A stretch of 20,068 nucleotides of DNA from JAFKKS01 sp039808325 (GCA_039808325.1 JBDHSU010000080.1:1-20068); one strand, 5' to 3'; positions 7,789 through 15,206 are shown, counted from the first letter of the stretch. Made by a program: numbers and translations. The notes: generated by a model from the letters alone, not told the origin.

Positions 7789-8745
7789 ATGAGCGAGACA
7801 GAAACTCCGGAAATCCCGGCACGTCAGAAAAAACGCGAGAAACGCGATGTCGACGGCTGGCTCATCCTCGACAAGCCCGTCGGCATGACCTCGACGCACG
7901 CCGTCGCGGTGGTGAAGCGCGCATTCGCCGCGAAGAAGGCCGGCCACGCCGGCACGCTCGATCCGCTCGCGTCGGGTGTGCTGCCGATCGCGCTCGGCGA
8001 GGCGACAAAGACGGTCCCGTTCGTCATGGATGGGCGCAAGACGTATCGCTTCACGGTGCGCTGGGGCGTCGAGACCGACACCGACGACGCCGAGGGGAAG
8101 GTCATCGCGACGTCGGACGTCCGTCCCGACGAAGCCGCGATCGTCGCGGCGCTCCCGGCCTTCACCGGCGATCTGATGCAGACGCCGCCGAAATTCTCCG
8201 CGATCAAGATCGCCGGCGAGCGTGCTTACGATCTCGCGCGCGAGGGCGCCGAGGTCGCGCTCGCGCCGCGTCCGGTGCATATCGGGCGGCTCGCCGTCGT
8301 CGCGCGGCCGGACGCCGATCATGTCGAGCTCGAGGCCGAATGCGGCAAGGGCACCTATGTTCGCGCGGTCGCGCGCGATCTGGGCCGCGCGCTCGGGACG
8401 TTCGGGCATGTCGTGGCGTTGCGGCGCACGGCGGTCGGGCCCTTTTCCGAAGACGCCGCCGTCGGCGTGGACGGGCTGCCGCAGCCCGAGGCAGGAGCGC
8501 CGGCGGGACGCGGCCCGCTTTTGCCGGTGCAGGTGGGCCTGAGCGAACTGCCCGCGTTTCAGGTCAGCCGCTCGGACGCGGCGCGGCTGGCGCGCGGACA
8601 ATCCGTCATCGTGCGTGGCCGCGATGCGCCGATCGTCAGCGGCTGTGCCGCGGCCTCCAGCGAGGGAACGCTGATCGCTATCGTCGACGCGGAGGGTGGG
8701 GAGTTGCGTCCGCGACGTATTTTCAATCACAGGATGCGCGTTTGA
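7789..8745 (+). CDS. truB: tRNA pseudouridine(55) synthase TruB
   Basis: TruB converts uridine 55 of the T-loop of most tRNAs to pseudouridine. The 318-residue product carries the TruB signature KAGHAGTLDPLASGVLPI with the catalytic Asp at residue 58. It also has the GWLILDKPVGMTS start of the fold, TPPKFSAIKIAGERAYDLAR, and KGTYVRAVARDLGRALG. A PUA-like C-terminal domain ends the protein (about 245-318). I chose the ATG at 7789. A TTG at 7780 (three residues longer) is better spaced from GGGAGGG (7766-7772) and is a real alternative. The open frame extends to 7654, but that stretch translates repeat-like DNA. The gene belongs to the nusA-infB-rbfA-truB cluster. Confidence 0.95.
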   Translation: MSETETPEIPARQKKREKRDVDGWLILDKPVGMTSTHAVAVVKRAFAAKKAGHAGTLDPLASGVLPIALGEATKTVPFVMDGRKTYRFTVRWGVETDTDDAEGKVIATSDVRPDEAAIVAALPAFTGDLMQTPPKFSAIKIAGERAYDLAREGAEVALAPRPVHIGRLAVVARPDADHVELEAECGKGTYVRAVARDLGRALGTFGHVVALRRTAVGPFSEDAAVGVDGLPQPEAGAPAGRGPLLPVQVGLSELPAFQVSRSDAARLARGQSVIVRGRDAPIVSGCAAASSEGTLIAIVDAEGGELRPRRIFNHRMRV

Positions 8746-8746
8746 T

Positions 8747-8776
8747 TTGCGAGTGCGGGCGCGATCTCGCTAAAAT
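8747..8776 (+). promoter_or_regulatory. Candidate promoter for rpsO-pnp
   Basis: TTGCGA (8747-8752) and TAAAAT (8771-8776) are 18 bases apart. They open a markedly A+T-rich stretch (8771-8810) that stands out in this GC-rich window. A second possible -10 is TATATT at 8852-8857, but without a good -35. A separate promoter for rpsO and pnp is plausible, because the 214-base truB-rpsO gap is large for an operon. Confidence 0.35.
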
Positions 8777-8868
8777 AGTCTTTTATTACAGATACATAGA
8801 ATCATTTAAGGCCGAAACGGCAATTCCGCTGGCCTTGCGGGGGCATTTCGCTATATTGCGCCGCACCG

Positions 8869-8887
8869 CGCGGGCTTCTGGCCCGCG
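8869..8887 (+). promoter_or_regulatory. Hairpin in the rpsO leader
   Basis: CGCGGGC (8869-8875) pairs perfectly with GCCCGCG (8881-8887) around the loop TTCTG. It lies 72 bases before the rpsO ATG and has no T run. S15 represses its own mRNA through leader structures in several bacterial groups, so this is a candidate part of such a site, by inference only. An upstream weaker stem pairs AAGGCC (8808-8813) with GGCCTT (8831-8836). Confidence 0.4.
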
Positions 8888-8959
8888 ATGTGTTTTGGCG
8901 ACCGCGCTGGACGACATCCCGGCCCGGCCGTTTTCTCCAGAAAGAGCAAGGAGTGCCCG

Positions 8960-9229
8960 ATGTCGATTACAGCCGACCGCAAAGCGGAACTGATCAAGAC
9001 CTATGGTACGAAATCCGGCGACACAGGCTCGCCGGAAGTTCAGGTGGCGATCCTCTCGGAACGCATCACCAACCTGACCGAGCATTTCAAGACGCATGTC
9101 AAGGACAACCATTCGCGGCGCGGCTTGCTCAAGCTTGTCTCGCAGCGTCGGCAATTGCTCGACTTCCTCAAGCGGGCCGACGAGGCGCGCTACAAGACCC
9201 TGATCGAGCGACTGGGAATTCGCCGCTAA
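8960..9229 (+). CDS. rpsO: 30S ribosomal protein S15
   Basis: S15 binds the central domain of 16S rRNA early in 30S assembly. The 89-residue product has the standard length and sequence: SITADRKAELIKTY, GDTGSPEVQVAILSERI, LTEHFKTHVKDNHSRRGLL, the RRQLLDFLK helix and the YKTLIERLGIRR end. The ATG at 8960 has an excellent ribosome binding site, AAGGAG (8948-8953), 6 bases upstream. The 24 extra codons back to 8888 are not family-like and lie in the leader. As in most bacteria, rpsO is followed by pnp on the same strand. Confidence 0.98.
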   Translation: MSITADRKAELIKTYGTKSGDTGSPEVQVAILSERITNLTEHFKTHVKDNHSRRGLLKLVSQRRQLLDFLKRADEARYKTLIERLGIRR

Positions 9230-9235
9230 CGCGCA

Positions 9236-9255
9236 CTCCGCGGCGATGCGCGGAG
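9236..9255 (+). terminator. Hairpin just after rpsO, possible partial terminator or processing site
   Basis: CTCCGCG (9236-9242) pairs perfectly with CGCGGAG (9249-9255), 7 bases after the rpsO stop. There is no T run, so it is more likely to protect the rpsO 3' end or slow transcription than to terminate it fully. The E. coli rpsO-pnp gap has a terminator at the same place. Confidence 0.4.
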
Positions 9256-9296
9256 CGTCCGCGCACGAAGGCGGGCCCTTCATGCCCGTACCGGTC

Positions 9297-9339
9297 CGGC
9301 AGAGGCCTGCCGTGCCACAGGAGGGACGGAACGCCGTCC
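9297..9339 (+). promoter_or_regulatory. Two tetraloop hairpins in the rpsO-pnp intergenic RNA
   Basis: CGGCAG (9297-9302) pairs with CTGCCG (9307-9312) around AGGC. GGACGG (9324-9329) pairs with CCGTCC (9334-9339) around AACG. Both are perfect 6-bp stems, upstream of the long pnp leader stem. Confidence 0.45.
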
Positions 9340-9368
9340 GAAACCGAAATGACGAAAGACCCGAAGGC

Positions 9369-9442
9369 CATGGCAGGATCGCCGGACGCTCTCGAGCAAA
9401 CGGCGTCTCTGCCGCTGCGAGCGTCTCGCCGTCTTGCCCATG
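9369..9442 (+). promoter_or_regulatory. Long imperfect stem in the pnp leader, candidate RNase III/PNPase control site
   Basis: The segment 9369-9391 pairs with 9419-9442. I count 21 pairs (18 Watson-Crick, 3 G-T), two C-C mismatches and one bulged C (9437). The outer end is CATGG with CCATG and the inner end is GACGCTC (9385-9391) with GAGCGTC (9419-9425). A small inner helix (CGGC 9401-9404, GCCG 9411-9414) can cap it. It ends 39 bases before the pnp ATG. In E. coli, RNase III cuts a long stem in the pnp leader and PNPase then represses its own synthesis; equivalence here is inferred. Confidence 0.6.
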
Positions 9443-9481
9443 GTGTTCGTGTCTTTCGCGAACCGATGAAAGAAGACCGCA

Positions 9482-11641
9482 ATGTTCGACATCAATCGCG
9501 TGACCCTGGATTGGGGGGGACGTCCGCTCGTTCTTGAAACCGGCAAGATCGCACGTCAGGCCGACGGCGCCGTCCTCGCCACCTACGGGGAGACCACCGT
9601 GTTGGCGACCGTCGTCGCCGCCAAGAAGCCGAAGGAAGGCATCGATTTTCTTCCGCTGACTTGCAACTACCAGGAAAAGACTTACGCGGCAGGCCGCATC
9701 CCCGGCGGTTTCTTCAAGCGCGAAGGCCGCCCGAGCGAGAAGGAGACGCTGGTCTCCCGTCTGATCGATCGCCCGATCCGCCCGCTTTTCGCTGGCGGCT
9801 GGCGTAATGATACGCAGGCGATCGTCACCACCATGTCGCACGACATGGAGAACGATCCGGACATCGTCGCCATGGTTGCCGCCTCCGCTGCGCTGACGAT
9901 TTCCGGCGTCCCTTTCATGGGACCGATCGGCGCCGCCCGCGTCGGCTTCATCGGCAACGAATACGTCCTCAATCCCGCCATCGACGAGATGAAGGAGAGC
10001 AATCTCGATCTCGTCGTCGCCGGGACGCAGGACGCGGTGCTGATGGTCGAGTCGGAGGCGAAGGAGCTTCCGGAAGAGGTGATGCTCGGCGCCGTCATGT
10101 TCGGCCACCGGCATATGCAGCCGGTGATCGACGCGATCATCCAACTCGCCGAAAAAGCGGCGAAGGAGCCGCGCGAGGTGGCTTCGATCGACAACGAGGC
10201 GGTCGAGCAGGAGATGCGCGGCGTCGTCGAGCAGGATCTGCGCGCCGCCTATGCCATTCCGCATAAGGCCGAGCGCTACAAGGCGGTGGACGCCGCCAAG
10301 GCCAAGGCGATGGCGCATTTCTTCCCCGCCGGCGGCGAAGCCCGTTTCCCCGAGCTGCGCGTGGCGGGCGTGTTCAAGGAACTCGAGGCGAAAATCGTTC
10401 GCTGGAATATTCTCGACACCGGGAAGCGTATCGACGGCCGCGACGTGAAGACGGTGCGTCCGATCGTTTCCGAAGTCGGCATCCTGCCGCGGGCGCACGG
10501 CTCGGCGCTGTTCACGCGCGGCGAGACGCAGGCTTTCGTGGTGGCGACGCTCGGCACCGGCGAGGACGAGCAGTATATCGACGCCCTCGAGGGAACGTAC
10601 AAAGAGACGTTCCTGCTGCACTACAACTTCCCGCCGTTCTCGGTCGGCGAAACCGGCCGCATCGGCTCGCCCGGCCGCCGCGAGATCGGTCACGGCAAGC
10701 TGGCCTGGCGTGCGATCCGCCCGATCCTGCCGGCGCATCACGACTTCCCGTATACGATCCGCGTCGTCTCGGAGATCACCGAGTCGAACGGCTCGTCGTC
10801 AATGGCGACCGTGTGCGGCACCTCGCTGGCGTTGATGGACGCGGGCGTTCCGCTGAAGTCGCCGACCGCGGGCATCGCCATGGGGCTCATTCTCGAGGGC
10901 GAGCGCTACGCCGTGCTCTCCGACATCCTCGGCGACGAGGATCATCTCGGCGACATGGACTTCAAGGTGGCCGGCACCGAGCGCGGCGTCACCTCCCTGC
11001 AGATGGACATCAAGATCGCCGGCATCACCGAAGAGATCATGAAGGTGGCGCTGACGCAGGCGAAGGACGGACGCATCCACATCCTCGGCGAGATGGCGAA
11101 AGCGATCACGTCCGCGCGCGCCGAGCTCGGCGAGCATGCGCCGCGCATCGAGGTGCTGCACATTCCGACCGACAAGATCCGCGAAGTGATCGGCACCGGC
11201 GGCAAGGTGATCCGCGAGATCGTCGAGAAGACGGGCGCCAAGGTCAATGTCGAGGACGACGGCACGGTGAAGGTCGCCTCGGCCAACGGCGAGTCGATCC
11301 GTGCCGCGATCAACTGGATCAAGTCGATCGCCTCCGATCCGGAAGTCGGCCATATCTACGACGGCACGGTCGTCAAGGTGATGGATTTCGGCGCCTTCGT
11401 GAATTTCTTCGGCTCGAAGGACGGCCTCGTCCATATCAGCCAGCTCGCGGCCAACCGCGTGCAGAAGACCTCCGATGTCGTCAAGGAAGGCGACAAGGTG
11501 AAGGTCAAGCTGCTCGGCTTCGACGATCGCGGCAAGACGCGCCTGTCGATGAAGGCCGTCGATCAGCAGACCGGCGAGGACCTCGAGGCGAAGCAGAAGG
11601 CCGAGAAGCAGAGCCAGCCCGACGCGCCCGCCGCCGAATAA
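9482..11641 (+). CDS. pnp: Polyribonucleotide nucleotidyltransferase (PNPase)
   Basis: PNPase is a trimeric 3'-to-5' phosphorolytic exoribonuclease and a degradosome-type RNA decay enzyme. The 719-residue product has the complete domain order: RNase PH domain 1 (starting FDINRVTLDWGGRPL), an alpha-helical linker domain, RNase PH domain 2, KH and S1. In the second PH domain SDILGDEDHLGDMDFK (480-495) holds Asp485 and Asp491, equivalent to the catalytic Asp486 and Asp492 of E. coli. The KH loop GTGG is at 571-574, and the S1 domain (about 622-690) contains YDGTVVKVMDFGAFVNF. The length is normal. The ribosome binding site is weak (GAAAGAAG at 9468-9475), and a long leader stem lies just upstream, which suggests post-transcriptional control. 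A strong terminator follows. Confidence 0.98.
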   Translation: MFDINRVTLDWGGRPLVLETGKIARQADGAVLATYGETTVLATVVAAKKPKEGIDFLPLTCNYQEKTYAAGRIPGGFFKREGRPSEKETLVSRLIDRPIRPLFAGGWRNDTQAIVTTMSHDMENDPDIVAMVAASAALTISGVPFMGPIGAARVGFIGNEYVLNPAIDEMKESNLDLVVAGTQDAVLMVESEAKELPEEVMLGAVMFGHRHMQPVIDAIIQLAEKAAKEPREVASIDNEAVEQEMRGVVEQDLRAAYAIPHKAERYKAVDAAKAKAMAHFFPAGGEARFPELRVAGVFKELEAKIVRWNILDTGKRIDGRDVKTVRPIVSEVGILPRAHGSALFTRGETQAFVVATLGTGEDEQYIDALEGTYKETFLLHYNFPPFSVGETGRIGSPGRREIGHGKLAWRAIRPILPAHHDFPYTIRVVSEITESNGSSSMATVCGTSLALMDAGVPLKSPTAGIAMGLILEGERYAVLSDILGDEDHLGDMDFKVAGTERGVTSLQMDIKIAGITEEIMKVALTQAKDGRIHILGEMAKAITSARAELGEHAPRIEVLHIPTDKIREVIGTGGKVIREIVEKTGAKVNVEDDGTVKVASANGESIRAAINWIKSIASDPEVGHIYDGTVVKVMDFGAFVNFFGSKDGLVHISQLAANRVQKTSDVVKEGDKVKVKLLGFDDRGKTRLSMKAVDQQTGEDLEAKQKAEKQSQPDAPAAE

Positions 11642-11666
11642 CGCGGGTCGCGGAATCCGATCTGAG

Positions 11667-11696
11667 CGGGCGGCTTCGGCCGCCCGTTTCGTTTCC
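11667..11696 (+). terminator. Intrinsic terminator of the rpsO-pnp unit
   Basis: CGGGCGGC (11667-11674) pairs perfectly with GCCGCCCG (11679-11686) around a stable TTCG tetraloop. TTTCGTTT (11687-11694) follows. It lies 25 bases after the pnp stop. Confidence 0.85.
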
Positions 11697-11784
11697 GGCG
11701 TGGCGGCCGCATGAGCCGCGCACCGGTGCGAAAAGTGGTCTATCGTCGACGTGCTTGTCGTTGGCCATCGCAAACGAGCGCCGC

Positions 11785-12249
11785 ATGGATTCGATCGAAC
11801 GCATCGTTCTTGTGGCGGGGCCGGGCCTCGAGATTCTCGCGGCGATCCTGCTGCTCGTCGTCGGCGTCGCGGGTTTGGCCGTCAGCGTCGTTCTGGTGCG
11901 GCGCGGGCGCGCCGAAGCCTGGCCGGTCGCGGTCCTCTTCATGCTGCTCGCGCTTTTCGCGCTTGTCGTGCTGTGGCACCTGCCGACGCGCCTCGCCGTC
12001 GGCCGCGACGGCATCGATGTCGGGCTGTGGTTCTGCCGCGGACATCGCGACTGGAAAGAGGTCGAGGCGTTCGGCGTGACGAAAAACCGTCTTGGGCTTT
12101 GGGTTGCCGTCGCTCAGCGCCGCAAAGCCGGCGCGATGCCGCTCTCGGTGTGGGCGCCGCGGCTGGGGTTTTTCGTCGCCGACGCGCCGGTCAGCGCCGA
12201 GCGATTGACCGCCCAGGTCGCCGCTTGGCGCGCCAGCGCGGAACGTTGA
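11785..12249 (+). CDS. Small unrecognised protein with two membrane segments and a cytosolic PH-like tail
   Basis: I do not recognise this gene by name. The 154-residue product has two hydrophobic segments, about residues 10-36 (LEILAAILLLVVGVAGLAV) and 47-66 (VAVLFMLLALFALVVLW). A soluble half of about 85 residues follows, with alternating strands and VGRDGIDVGLW, WKEVEAFGVTKN and LGFFVADAPVSAERL. This layout and the DWKEVEAF-type strand resemble small bacterial PH-domain proteins, but that is a guess from pattern only. The ATG at 11785 has no good ribosome binding site. In-frame TTG codons at 11755 and 11761 are alternatives. A 12-bp palindrome, CGCACCGGTGCG (11719-11730), lies in the short gap after the pnp terminator. 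It ends 26 bases from the convergent fabI. Confidence 0.7.
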   Translation: MDSIERIVLVAGPGLEILAAILLLVVGVAGLAVSVVLVRRGRAEAWPVAVLFMLLALFALVVLWHLPTRLAVGRDGIDVGLWFCRGHRDWKEVEAFGVTKNRLGLWVAVAQRRKAGAMPLSVWAPRLGFFVADAPVSAERLTAQVAAWRASAER

Positions 12250-12275
12250 ATGAAATCCGCTCGGAAACGACGGCC

Positions 12276-13133
12276 TTACTGCGCGGCGGCGGGGGCGCGC
12301 TCGTCGTTGCCGTTGTCGGAGTAGTCGCCGGTGACGGCGGACGGGTTCGGCATCGAGACGATGTTGTAGCCGGAATCGACGAAGTGGATTTCGCCCGTCA
12401 CCGCGGTCGAAAGGTCGGAGAGAAGATAAAGCGCGGCGCCGCCGATTTCCTCGATCGTCACCGAGCGCTGCAGCGGCGCATGGCGCCGCTGGAAATTGTA
12501 CATCTGCCGGGCGTCGGCGATGCCGGCGCCGGCCAGCGTGCGCACGGGCCCGGCGGAGATGGCGTTGACGCGGATGTTGCGCGCGCCGTAGTCGGCGGCG
12601 AGGTAGCGCACCGAGGCTTCGAGGGCGGCCTTCGCCACGCCCATCACGTTGTAGTTCGGCACGACGCGCGAGGCGCCGCCGAAGGTCAGCGTCAGCATCG
12701 AACCGGCGCCGGGCATGAGTGCCGCGGCGCGCTTGGCGATCTCGGTGAAGGAGAAGCAGGAGATCAGCATCGTGCGGCTGAAGTTCTCCCGCGTCGTGTC
12801 GGCATAGTGGCCCTTGAGCTCGTTGCGGTCGGAAAAGGCGATCGCATGCACGACGAAGTCCAGCGATCCCCAGCGCTCGCCGATCTGCGCAAAGACCGCG
12901 TCGACCGAATTGAGGTCCTCGACATCGCAGGGCAGCGTCAGTTCCGACCCGGTCTGCGCGGCGAGCGGCTTGACGCGCTTGCCCAGCGCCTCGCCCTGAT
13001 AGGTGAAGGCGAGCGTCGCGCCGTGTGTGGCGAGCGTGCGGGCAATACCCCAGGCGATGGAGTGGTCATTGGCCACGCCGAGGATCAGGCCGCGCTTGCC
13101 TTGCATCAATCCCTGCATTCCCAAATCCGTCAC
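12276..13133 (-). CDS. fabI: Enoyl-[acyl-carrier-protein] reductase (NADH) FabI
   Basis: FabI reduces trans-2-enoyl-ACP in the last step of each fatty acid elongation cycle and is the triclosan target. The 285-residue product has the FabI-type short-chain reductase motifs: the nucleotide site GVANDHSIAWGIA (19-31), VVHAIAF, and the catalytic PNYNVMGVAKAALE with Tyr161 and Lys168. Position 151, ten residues before Tyr161, is Phe (TTC on the coding strand) where E. coli FabI has Tyr146; M. tuberculosis InhA also has Phe there. A C-terminal tail of about 20 residues is Asp/Ala-rich. The 5' end is uncertain. The GTG at 13133 overlaps its own AGGAG, so TTG at 13124 (7 bases from AGGAG) or ATG at 13118 may be the true start. 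It is third in the minus-strand fabA-fabB-fabI cluster, 33 bases after fabB. Confidence 0.93.
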   Translation of the reverse strand: MTDLGMQGLMQGKRGLILGVANDHSIAWGIARTLATHGATLAFTYQGEALGKRVKPLAAQTGSELTLPCDVEDLNSVDAVFAQIGERWGSLDFVVHAIAFSDRNELKGHYADTTRENFSRTMLISCFSFTEIAKRAAALMPGAGSMLTLTFGGASRVVPNYNVMGVAKAALEASVRYLAADYGARNIRVNAISAGPVRTLAGAGIADARQMYNFQRRHAPLQRSVTIEEIGGAALYLLSDLSTAVTGEIHFVDSGYNIVSMPNPSAVTGDYSDNGNDERAPAAAQ

Positions 13134-13166
13134 TCCTGCGGATGCGATGAGGCGAGAACGCCAACC

Positions 13167-14384
13167 TTACGCATCGAGTTTCTTCAAAACGATTGAGGCG
13201 TTGGTGCCGCCAAACCCGAACGAGTTGGAGAGCACGCAGCCGATATCGACGTTATCGCGGCGCGCGCGCACGATCGGCATGTCGGCCATCGCGGGATCGA
13301 TCGTCTCGATGTTCGCGCTCTCGCAGATGAAGCCGTTATTCATCATCAGGAGCGAGTAGATCGCCTCCTGCACGCCGGCGGCGCCGAGCGAGTGACCGGT
13401 CAGCGATTTCGTCGCCGAGATCGGCGGGCATTTGTCGCCGAAGACCTCGCGGATCGCCTCGATCTCCTTGAGGTCGCCGACCGGCGTCGAGGTCGCGTGC
13501 GGGTTGATGTAGTCGACCGGACATTTCACGTCGGCGAGCGCCATGCGCATGCAGCGCATCGCGCCCTCGCCGGAGGGAGCGACCATGTCGTGGCCGTCGG
13601 AGGTCGCGCCGTAGCCGGCCACTTCCGCGTAGATGCGCGCGCCGCGCGCCTTCGCGTGTTCCAGCTCTTCCAGAACGAGGACGCCGGCGCCGCCGGCGAT
13701 GACGAAACCGTCGCGCTCGGCGTCGTAGGCGCGCGACGCTTTCTCCGGCGTCTGATTGAACTTGGAGGACATCGCGCCCATGGCGTCGAAAAGGACCGAC
13801 AGCGTCCAGTCGAGTTCCTCGCAGCCGCCGGCGAAGACGATGTCCTGCTTGCCGAGCTGGATGATCTCGGCGGCATTGCCGATACAGTGGTTCGATGTGG
13901 CGCAGGCGGAGGCGATCGAATAGTTGACGCCCTTGATCTTGAACCAGGTCGCCAGCGTCGCCGAGGCGGTGGAGGACATCGCCTTGGGCACGGCGAAGGG
14001 GCCGACGCGCTTCGGCCCTTTGCTGCGGGCGATATCGGCGGCTTCAACGACCGTGCGGGTGGAGGGGCCGCCCGAGCCCATGATGATGCCGGTGCGCGGA
14101 TTGGAGACCTCGTTCTCCTCGAGGCCGCTGTCGCGGATCGCCTGTTCCATGGCGACGTGATTCCACGCCGCGCCGCCGCCGAGGAAACGCAGCGCCCGGC
14201 GGTCGACGACCTCTTCGACATCCAAGGTCGGGGCGCCATGCACCTGGCAGCGGAATCCGAGTTCCGCGTATTTATCGGCGCGTACGATGCCGGATTTGCC
14301 CTCGCGCAGGCTCGCCAGCACTTCCTGGGTATTGTTGCCGATCGACGAGACGATCCCCATTCCGGTGACGGCAACGCGCTTCAT
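13167..14384 (-). CDS. fabB: Beta-ketoacyl-ACP synthase I FabB
   Basis: FabB condenses malonyl-ACP with acyl-ACP and is needed to elongate the cis-3-decenoyl-ACP made by FabA. The 405-residue product has the thiolase-fold triad: Cys161 in SIASACATSNHCIG, His296 in NPHATSTPVGD and His331 in SATKSLTGHSLGAAG, with Lys326. The usual Gly after His296 is Ala. The C terminus SNSFGFGGTNASIVLKK is the normal glycine-rich loop. Pairing with fabA supports FabB (KAS I) over FabF. The ATG at 14384 has GAGG upstream on the coding strand. The gap to fabA is 74 bases and the gap to fabI is 33, so one operon is likely. Confidence 0.95.
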   Translation of the reverse strand: MKRVAVTGMGIVSSIGNNTQEVLASLREGKSGIVRADKYAELGFRCQVHGAPTLDVEEVVDRRALRFLGGGAAWNHVAMEQAIRDSGLEENEVSNPRTGIIMGSGGPSTRTVVEAADIARSKGPKRVGPFAVPKAMSSTASATLATWFKIKGVNYSIASACATSNHCIGNAAEIIQLGKQDIVFAGGCEELDWTLSVLFDAMGAMSSKFNQTPEKASRAYDAERDGFVIAGGAGVLVLEELEHAKARGARIYAEVAGYGATSDGHDMVAPSGEGAMRCMRMALADVKCPVDYINPHATSTPVGDLKEIEAIREVFGDKCPPISATKSLTGHSLGAAGVQEAIYSLLMMNNGFICESANIETIDPAMADMPIVRARRDNVDIGCVLSNSFGFGGTNASIVLKKLDA

Positions 14385-14458
14385 ACCTGCCTCGTCCGCA
14401 TTTTTTTACTCCGGCGGGCGCTCTCCCCCGCGTCGTCAGTACCGGGCGTTAGATGCGA

Positions 14459-14989
14459 TTATGCGCCGCCGGCCGCCACGGCATCCTGACGGAACAGTCC
14501 GACTTTCAGATCGCTCGCGCGGTAGATCACCTCGCCGTCCGCCGACAGCCAGCCGTCGCCGATGCCGAGCACGAGCTTGGAGCGCATCACGCGCTTGATC
14601 TCGATACCATAGACGATGCTTTTCATCGTCGGCACCACCTGGCCGGAAAATTTGAGCTCGCCGAGGCCGAGTGCGCGGCCCTTGCCCGGGGCGCCGAGCC
14701 AGCCGAGGAAAAAGCCGAGCAGTTGCCACAGGGCGTCGAGTCCCAGGCAGCCCGGCATCACGGGGTCGCCTTTGAAATGGCAGGGGAAGAACCACATGTC
14801 CGGCCGCAGGGAGAGTTGGGCGCGGATCAGGCCCTTGCCGTATTCGCCGCCTTCCTCCGAGATTTCCGTGATGCGGTCGAACATCAGCATAGGCGGCAGC
14901 GGGAGCTGGGCGTTGCCCTCTCCGAAGAGTTCCCCGCGGCCGCACGCTAGCAATTCCTCATAGTCGAAGCTTGTGCGGCGTTCCTGCAT
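14459..14989 (-). CDS. fabA: 3-hydroxydecanoyl-ACP dehydratase/isomerase FabA
   Basis: FabA dehydrates 3-hydroxydecanoyl-ACP and isomerises the product to cis-3-decenoyl-ACP, which founds the anaerobic pathway to unsaturated fatty acids. The 176-residue product has the hot-dog-fold signature CHFKGDPVMPGCLGLDALWQL with catalytic His71 and Asp85. It also has GELKFSGQVVP and the VMRSKLVLGIGDGWLSADG strand region. I chose the ATG at 14989, which gives MQERRTSFDYEELLACG and the family length, with GGGACGGA just upstream. The open frame continues to 15097, but the extra 36 residues are not family-like and overlap the promoter region. It is the first gene of the minus-strand fab cluster and is divergent from irr. 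Confidence 0.96.
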   Translation of the reverse strand: MQERRTSFDYEELLACGRGELFGEGNAQLPLPPMLMFDRITEISEEGGEYGKGLIRAQLSLRPDMWFFPCHFKGDPVMPGCLGLDALWQLLGFFLGWLGAPGKGRALGLGELKFSGQVVPTMKSIVYGIEIKRVMRSKLVLGIGDGWLSADGEVIYRASDLKVGLFRQDAVAAGGA

Positions 14990-15011
14990 TCCGTCCCCGT
15001 GGTGCCGATTT

Positions 15012-15028
15012 CTGGGGCGGTTCCCCAG
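15012..15028 (-). promoter_or_regulatory. Small hairpin in the fabA leader
   Basis: CTGGGG (15012-15017) and CCCCAG (15023-15028) form a perfect 6-bp stem around a 5-base loop. It is 22 bases before the fabA start on the minus strand and may affect translation or stability. Confidence 0.35.
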
Positions 15029-15029
15029 G

Positions 15030-15075
15030 CCGGTCGCTGTCCTAACATAGGCCCAGCGACGATCAAAGCGACCGG
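15030..15075. promoter_or_regulatory. Perfect 9-bp inverted repeat in the fabA-irr divergent region, candidate operator
   Basis: CCGGTCGCT (15030-15038) and AGCGACCGG (15067-15075) are exact reverse complements separated by 28 bases. A further AGCGAC half-site lies at 15055-15060, 12 bases from the one at 15067. A possible fabA -10 (TATGTT on the minus strand, about 15044-15049) sits between the arms. The layout suits a regulator that binds spaced half-sites; the protein is unknown. Confidence 0.45.
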
Positions 15076-15113
15076 AAGACGCGCGAAGAATCGGCATTTA
15101 CCCGCTGCCGCGG

Positions 15114-15142
15114 TTGCATCTTCGGCGTCGGATGCCTATGAT
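15114..15142 (+). promoter_or_regulatory. Near-consensus promoter of irr
   Basis: TTGCAT (15114-15119) and TATGAT (15137-15142) have the ideal 17-base spacing. Transcription would start near 15149. This excludes the in-frame TTG at 15114 and the ATGs at 15132 and 15138 as irr starts. Confidence 0.65.
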
Positions 15143-15206
15143 CCATAAGGCAATAATGCAGCCGAAGCTCCCGCTTGCCACGGCCGCGATGATAGTTTCG
15201 AGATCA

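Noticed and set aside
8786..10741. 651-codon minus-strand open frame over rpsO and pnp
   Set aside because: It covers two certain genes and intergenic hairpins, and its product has no recognisable family pattern.
13167..14384. Ala in place of Gly after the active-site His296 of FabB
   Set aside because: Both residues are small and His-Ala-Thr-Ser-Thr forms occur in the ketosynthase family, so it is unlikely to be functional news.
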